Positions 1-10,804 of a stretch of DNA of 64,000 nt are shown one piece after another (position 1 is the first letter of the stretch; every line of letters starts with the position of its first letter). The notes under the pieces were generated by a model. The model worked only from the letters and a program-made list of their open reading frames with translations, was not told the origin of the DNA and made no database searches. The position numbers and the translations under genes are program-made. The DNA lies in NCBI GenBank assembly GCA_015501605.1, contig JADNRZ010000004.1:2232001-2296000 (forward strand). The letters run 5' to 3'. This DNA is from Panaeolus papilionaceus (lineage: Eukaryota > Basidiomycota > Agaricomycetes > Agaricales).

Positions 1-85
1 GTTTTAGTGAGCCTACAACCCGTCAAGAAATACAAAAACCCTCAAATCCGCTCGCTGATTGCTTGCTAAATCACCAACGCCTGCG

Positions 86-608
86 ATGACGAAAACCTCG
101 ACAGAGCATCCTGAGAACAATTATTCAACAATATTCAGGGTACGATTCTACTCTTTGTATCATATTCAATCTGTTGACATTCGATCCTTAACCCAAGGGC
201 GGCTCCCTTGAGCTTGAAACCCCAAGTTCATTCACAAAACTACCACCACCCCTACTGCCGCTATCTCTCGAAACTATCTCGACTCCCGATTATCAAACAA
301 CCCTAGTCTTTGAATCCACATCCCCAATCACATTCTCATTTTGGTTCACTCTCTACCATCGCAAATACACATTCGCTGGATCATTCAACTATGCTGTCCC
401 TCACTTCGCTTGTTCTGCCTCACTTCACTACTGCAGTCTCAGTCAACTCACGGGATGCAGACCCTTCACCGGCACGCTTGGACGATTCGTGATTGAGTTG
501 AAGCTAAGTAACGGGGTTGTAATTAAAGGGAGACTCATTCCGCCGATTATGAGAGCGTTGTTTGTATCGGGTTGTGGGAAGTGGGAGGTGAAGGAGTTGC
601 AATCATGA
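86..608 (+). CDS. unrecognised small protein gene, two exons (possibly the 3' part of a longer gene)
   Basis: I do not recognise this protein. A frame with no ATG of its own stays open from about 198 to the TGA at 606-608 (137 codons). It joins in phase to an upstream ATG at 86 if the 58-nt interval 140-197 (GTACGA...CCAAG) is removed as an intron, giving about 154 aa. The predicted product has a hydrophobic/aromatic middle stretch and scattered cysteines. There is no clear signal peptide or known motif. The bases GTTTTAG at the very start of the window could be a 3' splice site, so a longer gene may begin outside. The alternative is a chance open frame, although 137 open codons is long for chance. 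Confidence 0.35.
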
Positions 609-1609
609 TGAGCGAAATTTCGAATGTCTTGTGCTCGGTGTTGTTGTATTAGATGTGATATAGATAGATAGGCTCCAAAAAAAAAAAAGATTCATCAACA
701 TGGCCCCCGTCTCTTTGCTCTGATTCTATATTTCGTATGACGACAGAACGACGCAGACAATCCATGCCGAAAATAGACTCAGCGGCTAAATCCGCGAGCG
801 AACGTGTCCAGACGTGTTCATGGCGTGTTCATGCATACCCAAGTCCATTATTTTTGAGCGAGCGAGATGATGAACATGTGACGTCTTTCTTGAAGTCATC
901 TGTGAGCAGAAAACTTGTATGGATTGATACCCGTCCAGGCCACGAGTCGAGATTAGCCGACATTGCCTCTTGTCAACGTGTCACGAAACACGTCAATGAT
1001 GCCGTCCAGTGCCCGATTCATTATTAGCAGCACCCTCAAAGTCAAACGGATCTAAAATATATCGAGAATTGATAATGTTCTTGTGTTGTTTAAATGTACA
1101 TTGCATACAACGTGATTTTGACTATGGATTGGACAAACAATGAAAGAAAAAAAGATGAAAGATAGAGTAGGGGCATCAAATAATCGTAAAAGTACAGGTT
1201 AAAAGAGAAAGTGGAAGGGAAGCGTGTACGTTCGAGAATAACATGATGAAACTAGAGAAGGAGACAAAATACCAAGAATGTACGGTAGAGTGCAATAGGG
1301 GAATGATACATAAACAACATGACGAGGTTGGATTTTGTGTTGATGAAATAGTGTGTTTTGGGTTTTAAAGCGAGTTATTAATCCACTATATATTGTGAGG
1401 TGGAAGAAAGCGGTGAACATAAGAACGACGGCGGCGATGAACAAAAAAAAAGCCTAGTGACGAAGACCAAGAATGAACGGAATGAAGAAAAAAAATCGTG
1501 AATGATCATGGGCTGAATAGTGCAAAGCAGAGGAACAAGTAACAAAAAAACAAAATGCGAAGGCGGTCAAAGAACAAGAAAGAAAGAAAGAAAGAAAGAC
1601 ACACAATGC
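609..1609. other. gene-poor interval, including the 3' flank of the HSF gene
   Basis: I see no supportable gene here. A short A-run lies near 677-688. A 96-codon open frame at 737-1027 has no recognisable motif and is probably chance. The right part (from about 1200) is presumably the 3' untranslated region of the minus-strand transcription-factor gene, with a GAAA-rich tract near 1580-1600. Confidence 0.5.
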
Positions 1610-4373
1610 TCAACCTTTCCTCTTCTTCGCCTTTCCTCCCGCACCACCGCCCGCCCCGTTCGTATTCACATTCAAGTTGACCTTGATCCCACCTCCCGGT
1701 GGTCCAGGCTGCCCAACCTGCAACGCAGCCATTGCATCTTCCGCGCCCACATCATTCACCACCTCGCTCTTCCTCTTCCTCGACCGCGTCCCCATCCCAA
1801 GCGTCTGCTGCATTCCCCCCATACCTCCCACCTGCCCTGTCATCGTCGCTGACGGCGACCCCCCAGACCCCACATTCACCCTCGGCCCCGTCGAGTTCAC
1901 AGGCGATCCAGGTGCTTTGCTCGTCGCCGGTGAATCAGGAACTTCATCAAGGAAAGCTGTATCCTCCATATCGTCGTTGGTCATATCCACATTACCTCTC
2001 ATCCCGCCGCTTCCTGCCAGATTACTATCCAATCCCAAGTCCATGCCGCTCATATCCCCCATCCCACCTAGACTCGATGATGATCCGAGCGTATTGAAGA
2101 ACGAGTCAAAGTCGAAATCGGACGGAGGGTTTGTGGAGTTCGAAAGTGACGAGCCCGACGTCGACGTGGTCGCATTCGCATGGGATCCCGGTGCATCTTT
2201 GGGCAGCCCAGTCCCTTGATCCGCCGTCGTCGTCCCCGTTCCCGATGAGGTCCTCGAACCAGGTTGGTGAGACGCATTGATCAACACATTAGGGTCCAAC
2301 CCAAGCGTCGTAATGAGCGAATCAATGCTCGCGTTAAGCGCATTTACATCCTTATCAATATCATCAGCAACCTTCCAGCCAGACTCGACCCGCGCTTCAT
2401 GCTCATGCTGGTGGGGATCAATGAGAGCGCCAATTTCAGCAGCTCCAGTGTCAAATGGATTCGCGCTGCCTCCCAAGGGTGTCAACGCTCCCAGAGCGTT
2501 CATGTTCCCCACCAACGCGCCGCTTCCAGAAGAAAAGGGACCAGAATTGACATCGTAATTCCCAGAATCAAACGAGATGAGTCCATCAGACGGGATCAAG
2601 TTCAGAGGCAAAGAAGGGGTATGATTCGGGTATGTAGACGCTGATTGAAGGCCCACCTGGTTTGTTGCTGTCGACCCTGCTCCTGTTGGTCCTGTCGTTG
2701 ATGATGCGCCAGAGTTATGCGAGGAAGAGGTGAAATCGTAGGAGCTAGGTTGGAAAAATGGGGTTAATGGTCCTGAAAGGAGGTTCGGGGGATATGCGAA
2801 CATGTTCTGGGGGTTAGACGTCGATGAAGAGTTGTTGACGTTGACGGAATTGGAGTTGCTCATGTTATGGGGATCCATAGTTTGAGAATGCGCCTGGTCT
2901 GGGAATGTTTGAGCGGCCAGTTGAGTGAGAATACCTTGCAGTTGAGCGGGTGTTAATGAGTTGAGGAAGTTCTGAACACCGATATTATTGAAATCGAGCA
3001 TTGGGGCTTGTCGGGATGGGGTAACAGGTCGGAAGAGTTGTGTATCGTTATTGGTGGGTGTTGTCGTAGTTGTGGTGGATGAATTAGGAGCCGATACTGA
3101 TGCCGTTGTGGATTTGAATGAGGGAGTGGGAGTAGGTGTTCTCCCCTTCGGTGTAGAAGCACCGGTGGTCTGGGCATCGTTGCTGGTCGTCTCTGCGATA
3201 CTGATATTATCGGAATGAGCAACGGATGGAGTAGGGGAAGGGGTTGAAACTGGTGTATCAACAGTAGGGTAATCTGTGTGATTGTAAGCGTTTAGGACGA
3301 TATGGGCCGGATGGAACGTACTTTGCTCATAAGAAGCCGGGTCGGTGTCTATTGGCATCTCAGTGAGCTCCTCAACCATGCTCTTTCTAGGGCCATCCCT
3401 TTGTGAATCCTCAATCATCAACCTCGCCTTTCTCCTCGGCAGACCCAGACTGCCCGCCATGTCATCTCCACCACTCTGACTACCAGGAGTCGGCGAATTG
3501 CCCACAGACCCATTCCCACCACCCGCCTGACTTCCAAAAACCCCAGCAAGGAACTTGACAATTCTGTTGATCGTATCTTGCTGTTTCTGGTGCTTGGCTC
3601 TAGCAGTCAAAGCGTCTTGCCACAACAGCTCGTTGGATCGTTTCAGCTCGTTAAGCTCTGCCGAAATCGTCGTCTGGTGTCGTTTGATCGCCTGTATGCC
3701 AGCCAAGACAGATCCAATATCCAGCACCTGACCAGAAGGCAGAGTATTTCCGCCGCTGACCACAGATCCCCCGCTCGTCGAGTTCGTGGAGGTGCTCCCT
3801 TGGAGTTCTACAACATTGTCGTCACCGCCTTGCATAGGCTTTTTACGTTGGATGAGACATAAGAGGTCAGGTTGCCCGCGATGAAAGTTGACGTGTGCGA
3901 AATTCCAAAACTCTGTGTCAGTGTCGGATTTGAGAACGCCTTGTTGGAGATGTGGGATCTTGTGGAAGCCGTACATGTTCAATTGGCGAACGAAGGATGC
4001 GAAATTGCGGTGTTTAAACCACCGTCCCAGGACTTCATGAGCAAAACGTTCATGGTCAAGCACTATATGCAGTGGAGAGAACATGAACACGTTCATTAAT
4101 ACTATTAACCTCTTACATTAAAGATTAAAATTACGCACCAAAAAATGAATCTCCAGCATCTGACCACCTAATGAGTTCTGCATTGTTAGGGTCATTGACC
4201 ATCCTGAAAAACTTGTCAATAAAATGCATAGATCAAAGGAAAGGATTGCTTTATGCTCACTCATAAAGTTTTTGAAGAAAAGCTGGCACGACCTGTCGAG
4301 CAGCTTTGGATATATGAGAAGAGGATTGAGGAATCCTTGTACGTGTAAGCGCTACTTGTTGGTCGGAGGCCAT
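1610..4373 (-). CDS. heat-shock factor (HSF-type) transcription factor
   Basis: Sequence-specific activator that binds heat-shock elements (nGAAn repeats) as a trimer in the nucleus. Three exons chain in frame: 4261-4373, 4139-4203 and 1610-4062, giving 876 aa. The start MASDQQ was chosen because it is followed at once by the HSF-domain opening VPAFLQKLYEMVNDPNN. The winged-helix DNA-binding domain covers about residues 29-134, including FASFVRQLNMYGFHKI in the recognition region. A heptad-rich oligomerisation segment (HR-A/B-like) lies at about 173-233. The long C-terminal half is rich in Ser/Thr/Asn/Gly and probably disordered, as expected for an activation region. Basic clusters RSRKRK and KAKKRKG near the C-terminus look like nuclear localisation signals. 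Both introns interrupt the DNA-binding domain. Skn7 is less likely because no response-regulator receiver domain follows. Confidence 0.93.
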
Positions 4374-4400
4374 AATGGGTAGACGGCGTTGAATGACCCC

Positions 4401-4426
4401 TCGTCGTCGTCGTCGTCGTCGTCGAT
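4401..4426 (+). repeat. TCG trinucleotide tract in the HSF 5' leader
   Basis: About eight perfect TCG units lie 28 bp upstream of the HSF start codon. They are the reverse complement of the CGA tract at 4584-4610, so the pair forms an inverted repeat of roughly 26 bp arms about 160 bp apart. Confidence 0.85.
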
Positions 4427-4583
4427 GTCCAAAGCTAACCTGTGAATCCCACTGAACACTGCAATCACGAATGGCTCCAACAAATAAGCACAAGCAACGT
4501 CACGTAAGCCAATTAGCCTTTTCTGCCGACGGTCCGCCCGCACCGCCGCATCAACGGTGATAATGTTGTGAGCGGCAAGGCTT

Positions 4584-4610
4584 GACGACGACGACGACGA
4601 CGACGACGAT
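4584..4610 (+). repeat. GAC/CGA trinucleotide tract, partner of the 4401-4426 tract
   Basis: About nine GAC units lie between the HSF gene and the divergent F-box remnant. They are complementary to the TCG tract nearer the HSF start. If the HSF transcript begins upstream of here, the two tracts could pair in its leader. Confidence 0.85.
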
Positions 4611-4618
4611 GCTCCCTT

Positions 4619-5365
4619 GTGGGACGCTTCTTTATTTCAGTCTATCACCCACCTCAACTTTTCTTGAATGGCTCCTCGAACTCGTTCCCATGTCATGAAA
4701 GAGGATTTGTAACCTTGCGCGGCAACAATACCACAGGTTTCGCTGCACTTCCCAACAAAATATATCTCCAAATCCTATTCTTCATACCAAGCGTTCCAGT
4801 CTCATGTAGTTCAACAGCGTCGTTTATTGTACGATGCAGGTCTCGATTCGACATCGAATAACCAACCCCTATCGCCTTTGGGTAGACACGCGACCATCCA
4901 TGCTCTGTCCCAAACCTGTTGCGCGTCGCGCGCTGTATTCATATGGTACTTGTGGCAAACAATGGAGGTATTCCATGGTATGAAGCTTGTTGATGGAGGT
5001 CGATTGCCCGCAGAGATAATAGAATTAAGAAGACGGGGAGCCCTAGAAAATGGGATGAATGCACAACTCAAACATCGCAAATACGCCTCTGAGCTCTTGC
5101 GTTAGCTCGAGGTGGTCACCATTCGTGAGTCATCGTATGCAAAATGTGTAAATTAAGTTGCCCTATTACTCCATACGTTTATAATTTGATGAAATTTTTA
5201 AGCTACCTCAACATTATCCTCCTACCCACATCCATCAAGTCTGTCTACACGGAACTTCTACACTGCATCACCCAAATGCCCAATCTTCATACCGTTGGGA
5301 TAATCTGCCACGAGACATCTCTGGGCTTATTCGACACTCCTGAGTCAAGCCTACGAAAGAAGTAA
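4619..5365 (+). pseudogene. F-box protein gene, inactivated by nonsense mutations
   Basis: F-box proteins recruit substrates to SCF ubiquitin ligases. The first segment has an F-box core (LPNKIYLQILFFIPSVPV). Removing a 46-nt GT-AG interval (4840-4885) joins it in phase to RHATIHALSQTCCASRAVF, the usual continuation in mushroom F-box proteins. The frame then reaches TAG at 5103-5105 where a Gln codon is expected (ELLR-stop-LEVVTIRE), and soon a TAA. A downstream piece (about 5230-5350, SVYTELLHCITQMPNLHTVG) matches the leucine-rich segment of the same family, so homology continues past the stops. Decay in place is more likely than a short functional protein. It shares a divergent intergenic region with the HSF gene. 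Confidence 0.7.
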
Positions 5366-5373
5366 CTCCTAAC

Positions 5374-7421
5374 TCAGTCCACTATTTTCGCCACTCTAAG
5401 CTTCTTCATCGTCTGTCGCGCTGCTCTCTCGTGATTGTTCAATCCCCCATTAAATGCCCATTCAACTTCACCTTCCTTGAGTGTCCCAACAGCGTATCGT
5501 CTCAATAAAGCTACACCACCGGGCTGTAACAATAAAATCATCAGTACGATAATACCCATCACTTTAAATAAATGAAAATCGCCTACATGTTCTCCAAGGT
5601 ATGATGTCGCATCAACAGCGTACCCATCAATCAACGACACATCTTCCTGCCTTTTCAATGGTCCATAATCGGACCTTTTGCATACTCCAAGCTTCGCCTT
5701 CCCAAGAGTCGTCTTCTGGATCGAGCTTTCCTGCCTCTTTCCTTTTCATATACTCCAAAGCATCGACCATATCTTCAGGACGCGCTCTCCGAAGACCCGT
5801 AACGAGCCCAAGCTCATGAAGGACGAGAATAACCCATTTAGTAGGGTCATAGTCAGTTAAGGATATTCCAGAGCGATAATCGTGTGGGAATGCATGCTAT
5901 GCCGAACTCGTCAGATGCCTTAAGCTTTAAAGTAATCATGACAGATGACGAACATGTTGGAATGCACTGATTGTTAGAATTTGTCAAGGCGATTTGTAGG
6001 CTGCACGTACGAAATTATGATTCCCTTCCCCTGTTGTCAACAATGCCACAAACTAAGGCAAACTCAGGTTAATTCGTGTGAGGCGGATCCTCTCAAACGC
6101 ACCAAGTTTCTCCTAGACGAATTTTCATCCGGATACGGCTGTAGACCTTGCCAATGCGCTAACCTGCATTTGACATCCGAAATGAATAAGAGTCCACTTA
6201 CGTCGTGCGGTGTAAATTGGGCACTTACGAGTTGACGAGGAATGTTCCATGTAAGACTAAAAAATATTAAAATAATCACATCCGGAATCGAGAAAGAGAT
6301 GGATAAGGAACGTACCGCAAACCTTCGCGAACAAACCGCCCCAAATGAAGGCGCATATCGCATCACCCCAAAGCGAGCCGACGAGTGTCGGAAATACCAA
6401 ACCAAACGAGATTGCAACATGTACTGGAAATCAATATGCATGAGGTCAAAGACCAAATGGGTACCACGATAAAGTCAGGCTTACCATAATACTTGTCTTG
6501 CCATTTTACAACTGAGCCCAGTGAACGGTATACATCCGATAGGAGTGAACAATAATATGAGTTGAGAGGTGACAAGAGAAGAATGTACGGACCTGGATCC
6601 CTTTCCAAATCTTCTTTCTCGATCAATTCCATGCGTTCGAAAACCGGGTCGATGAATAGCCAGCCTATATGGGCATGAAACATGCCTCGTGTTGCGGCAT
6701 AACTTTAAATTTGAAGAGACGTCAGTGCAGTTGAAATGACTGGGAAGGGAGTGATAAACGTACGGGTCGTGGACGGGATCGTCTGTGTACCTCTAAAGAA
6801 GGGGTAGTCATTTAGCCGTTGAGCCTGGCGTGTTGCAAAACTGAAACAGGAGGCTTACATGATGTAAACGATGTCGTAGGGCCCTGTTTGCAGTGAATCA
6901 GATTCTGTACTTGTTACAGTAAATTAACACGAGTCACCACCACTAGAGATGAAGCAGGGGAGATTGATATTTTTATTTTATTTTTGTAAGTAAAATATCA
7001 CGCACCAGTATTGACCTTTGGAACGTCGCGGCCCCCAACACGGCCAACACGACTCGAACGCCCAAGGAAGCGCGAAATGACCTGTGGGCGAATAGGCGAT
7101 GGTACCCTATCGTCACTCTATTATCCATAGTCCAATTCAACGAGTCTCAGCACGGGCCACCACGTAAACATAAAAGAATGAACGAATATCCATACCCGAG
7201 ACCACAGACCTGCCACTGAAACAGCCAGAGGGCGATAGTCGCCTTTTTGATTGACCATGGGGGAAAGAAGTATAACCCAACGAAGGCACCAATGTGAATT
7301 AGTATGAGCGTAATGAGGTTGTACCAGGCTATTGGGGGGTGTCCTTCGGCTCGTGCTTCTCTAGGCCTCTAGTACTCTTCTGGTCTTCTTCAATAGTTGA
7401 GGTGGTTATCAAGGAAGACAT
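5374..7421 (-). pseudogene. delta-9 acyl-CoA desaturase, decayed tandem copy
   Basis: Paralogue of the intact desaturase at 8115-10145, with the same exon order. Preserved pieces include histidine box 1 (YHRLFAHRS), box 2 (HRLHHRYTDD), SLAHWQG, GEGNHNF and the C-terminal cytochrome b5-like segment (DGYAVDATSYLGEH). Three lesions are visible. First, the exon 1 C-run (G-run at 7334-7339 on plus) is one base short of the number needed to keep the transmembrane segment in frame. Second, the 3' splice site before the 3-nt His exon is AA instead of AG (5957-5958). Third, a 2-nt deletion near 5633-5636 puts the b5 segment out of frame. A 5-nt microexon TGGTG is still present at 6938-6942. Sequencing error could explain one lesion but hardly all three. 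Confidence 0.85.
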
Positions 7422-7917
7422 GGTCAAATGAACCTTGAGTATAGGTCAGGTGACTGGATGGGTATAGACACGAAGGAACTTAGGAAGGCTAGGGGACTGA
7501 AGGGAGAGAAGTGACCAACGAAGACGAGACCAGGCGGGATTTAATAGGGCCCGGAAATCGGGTGTTGCTCAACTTAGTGTTGGCTCAGCATTGCCATTAG
7601 TTTCTTTGATGCTTTCCGATTTACTATCTAGACTGTTCGGTCACCGGTTACTCCTTGGAGTTTCGGACACACGTATTTTAGTGATTATGAGTCCTGTAAA
7701 ATGGCTTTCGTGAGGCAGCTAGAATTGTATCTATGTTTAACATCAGTGAAAGTTGGAAAACTCTTGGATCTCTCTGTCAAACATTAGAGAGGAACGAATG
7801 AGCACGGCGTGCCCTGTGAGTAAGGGCCGTAGATGAAAACGTCACATATGAGAGCGCTCAGCGTCCACTCAGCGTAAATGAGCCGACTGCATTGATCGGC
7901 GATCATCTGAAGCAATC
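7422..7917. other. intergenic: upstream region of the decayed desaturase and the tRNA
   Basis: No coding signal. It would hold the promoter of the decayed desaturase copy. I see no clear regulatory element. Confidence 0.5.
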
Positions 7918-7991
7918 GGGTCGATGGCGTAGTTGGTTATCGCATCTGTCTAACACACAGAAGGTCCTCAGTTCGAGCCTGGGTCAACTCA
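7918..7991 (+). tRNA. tRNA-Val (anticodon AAC)
   Basis: A 74-nt cloverleaf can be drawn. The anticodon arm has stem TCTGT/ACAGA and a 7-nt loop CTAACAC with anticodon AAC, decoding valine GUU and, through inosine, GUC/GUA. The T arm has TTCGAGC in its loop. The D arm contains AGTTGGTTA. The acceptor stem pairs 7918-7924 with 7984-7990 with one C-A mismatch and one G-U pair. A run of T (about 7994-7999) follows at once and fits a Pol III terminator. No intron is visible. It lies between two tandem desaturase copies on the opposite strand. Confidence 0.88.
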
Positions 7992-8114
7992 TCTTTTTTC
8001 CAAGAACGCATTGGCATTTTATCATGTAAATAAAAACTGTAACACGGTATTAGACAGTAGCCTGTAGGTACAACAAGATACAATATCATGGTAGATCGTT
8101 ACACAACACAGAAA

Positions 8115-10145
8115 TTACTCCACTATTTTTGCCACCCGGAGCTTCTTCATCATGTTTCTTGCAGATCTCTCGTGGTTATTAAACCCTCCATTAAACGCCC
8201 ACTCCGCTTCCTCTTCCATCTTTGTCCCGACAGAATAGCGCTTCAACAAAGCTGCACCACCGGGCTGCAAGTATAATCATCAGTCATTAGCTATATTCTC
8301 AATTGCCTCAAATCAATGAAACCACGCACATGTTTTCCAAGATAAGAGGTCACATCGACAGCGTAGCCATCGATCAACAAAACACACCTCTCCGCTTTTT
8401 CGGTGGCCCAAATTCGGACCTTGTCCATATTCCAGAGCTCTCCGTCCCAAGACTCGTCTTCTGGCTCGAGCTTCCCCGCTCGTTTCCTTCTCATATACTC
8501 AAGAGCGTCGATTGCATCTTCTGGGCGCGCTCTCCGAAGACCTGTTACCAGCCCGAGTTTGTGCAGTACGAGGATAATCCATTTGCTTGGGTCAAAGGCT
8601 GTCAGTGATGTGCCCGCGCGATAATCGTGAGGGAATGCATGCTGTCCGAGTTTTTATCAGTTTCCTCTCTAACATTTAATGCGAACGACGAACATGCTAT
8701 AATGTAGACCTCGTTAGAATCTGTTAAATCTACGTTTTAAACGTTACACATACAAAGTTATGGTTCCCTTCTCCCAAAGTCATCAAAGCCACAAACTGCA
8801 CCGCAAATTCAATCAAAAGTTATCAGTCAGATAGAATCAAACGAACCAAGTTTCCTCGAGAAGTATTCTCGTCAGAGTATGGCTGCAAACCGTGCCAGTG
8901 CGACAAACTGCATCCGATATCCTGAAATAAGACGGTGCTGGAACGTCAATGTGGGTGGACCACTTACGAGTTTACGAGGGATGTAGCGTGCCAAACTAAT
9001 ATATTCGATCAGGGTTCGCATCGAAAATTCCTGGAATCGCAAAAAATTTACCACTAATTTTCGAAAGCAAACCGCCATAAACGAAAGCACCCATCATGTC
9101 TCCCCAAAGCGAACCAATGAGTGTGGGTACTATGAACCCAACAACTACTGCTACGGGTACTGGTGATCATAGTTGGTTCAAGATGCAGCGAGTTGTAGGA
9201 GATGGAATCGAGCTCACCATAGTATTTGTCCTGAAATCTTACAACTATATCCAGAGAACGACGCATGACAAGGGATATTACGATCATGGCACCTTTTCTG
9301 AAAGCTGAACAGGGAAATGCATACCTGGATCGCTTTCCAAATCATCCTTCTCGATGACATACATACGCTCATACTCAGATTTTTTAAACAGCCAACCAAT
9401 ATGGGCATGATACATGCCCCGCGTTGCCGCATAACTTGGAAATGCACATTAGAGCGTGAAGGGCGCAGACGAACCATACGTACGGGTCGTTGACGGGGTC
9501 GTCTGTGAATCTCTAAATCATGGCGGTAAGGTGAGCGATGGTTCAACAAGGAGTCCAGTTTTACGCCCTACATGATGTAAACGATGTCGTAGGACCCTGT
9601 AAAGAGCAGAAGGTTGTATCTGTGATCTTATCTTCGCCTCTGGTAGATAGATTTTCTTACCACCACTACACGAAAAACTGGCGTTAGTATTTACTGGAGC
9701 ATAAATGCTAGGATTAAAGCTGAAATACCACGCACCATTATCGAATACTGGAAACTACCTGCTCCTAGAATGGCCAACATGATTCGGACACCAAACGATG
9801 CCCGGAAAGCTCTGTGCGAGAATAACCGATGGTATCCTATTGTGATCCTGATACGCGAAGGGAATTGGAGAGTCTCAGAACACACACCGCCAAATCAAGG
9901 AGTGAGCATAATTACCCTAGACCACAAATCTGCCAATGGCCAAGCCATAGGGCGAGGTTCGCCATTCTGGTAGTCCATGGGGGGTAGTAGTAAACGCCAA
10001 CACAGGCAGCTATGTGGACGACTGAAAGCATAAGGACGGTGAACCAACAGATTGGATCGGTGTCTTTCTTGTGGTCTGACAACCCTACAGAGCTGGGAGT
10101 CTTGGAGTCTGGACGAACAGCTTGTGATGAGACTGAGGGGGCCAT
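8115..10145 (-). CDS. delta-9 acyl-CoA (stearoyl-CoA) desaturase with C-terminal cytochrome b5-like domain
   Basis: Inserts a cis double bond at C9 of saturated acyl-CoA in the ER membrane, using a di-iron centre fed by cytochrome b5. Fourteen exons chain in frame to 413 aa: 9916-10145, 9736-9847, 9661-9665, 9572-9596, 9484-9512, 9325-9434, 9218-9244, 9052-9159, 8968-8995, 8847-8907, 8754-8795, 8694-8696, 8330-8641 and 8115-8264. Iron-ligand motifs are GYHRLFSHR, HRLHHRFTDD and GEGNHNF-H-HAFPHDYR, plus NSLSHWHG. The C-terminus (about residues 340-413) carries DGYAVDVTSYLGKHPGG, the b5 fold typical of fungal Ole1 enzymes. Two microexons are needed: a 5-nt TGGTG completing WW before box 2, and a 3-nt CAT giving one His of box 3. 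It is shorter than yeast Ole1 (about 510 aa). The start MAPSVSS precedes the first membrane span. Confidence 0.9.
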
Positions 10146-10804
10146 CGTCGGATGAGGTCTTGGAATAAGATGCTAGGCTGTGTACAATGCTGTTCCAGCG
10201 AACTTGAGAATTCAGGGAGCTTTAGAAAAAATGTCATAAGTCCACTCGGCCTCAGACTAGTAAGTATGACCAAGTGACAGTTGAAGTTAGACAGTTCGGT
10301 TACTTATCAGAATCCGCAATAAAATTTACACGCTACTTGTGACATATGTACAGAAGTGTTTTCATTTTATTACTAGTGCCCTGTTGAACCGAAGTAGGTA
10401 TCAGATCCGGCAAGTATCCGAAGTCGAGTAAGTCGAGTAATTGCCCCTGTATCCCAGACAATAAGCTCACACGAGACGCTGGAAGACAATATGAGAACCC
10501 AGCGTCTACGCTTTAGGCATTTGTTTATCTTCAAGTCCACTGTCACCAATATCGCTCCTATACGACAGAGTAGTCCATATAATTTTATAATACATAGTCA
10601 AAGTCCAGACAAGGCGATATCTAAGGTATGTCCATCATTCTCGTAATATACTAAGTTTCAGATTAACGAGCAGTACTCGAAATGTATGGTCATGAAATAT
10701 AGACATGTGATAGGACGTCTCTCGAATGCTCGAGAGGCTGTCAGTACGCAATGAGGATATAGATTAGCCGTGGTTCGATAGTGTTGATGTGGTAGAGATT
10801 TTTG
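10146..10804. other. intergenic: promoter side of the desaturase and 3' flank of the RBR gene
   Basis: No supportable gene. A short direct repeat (AAGTCGAGT, twice) occurs near 10420-10438. Confidence 0.5.

Noticed and set aside
1677..2219. 180-codon plus-strand frame and other long frames opposite the HSF coding exon
   Set aside because: They are antisense shadows of the Ser/Thr/Gly/Pro-rich activation region of the transcription factor.
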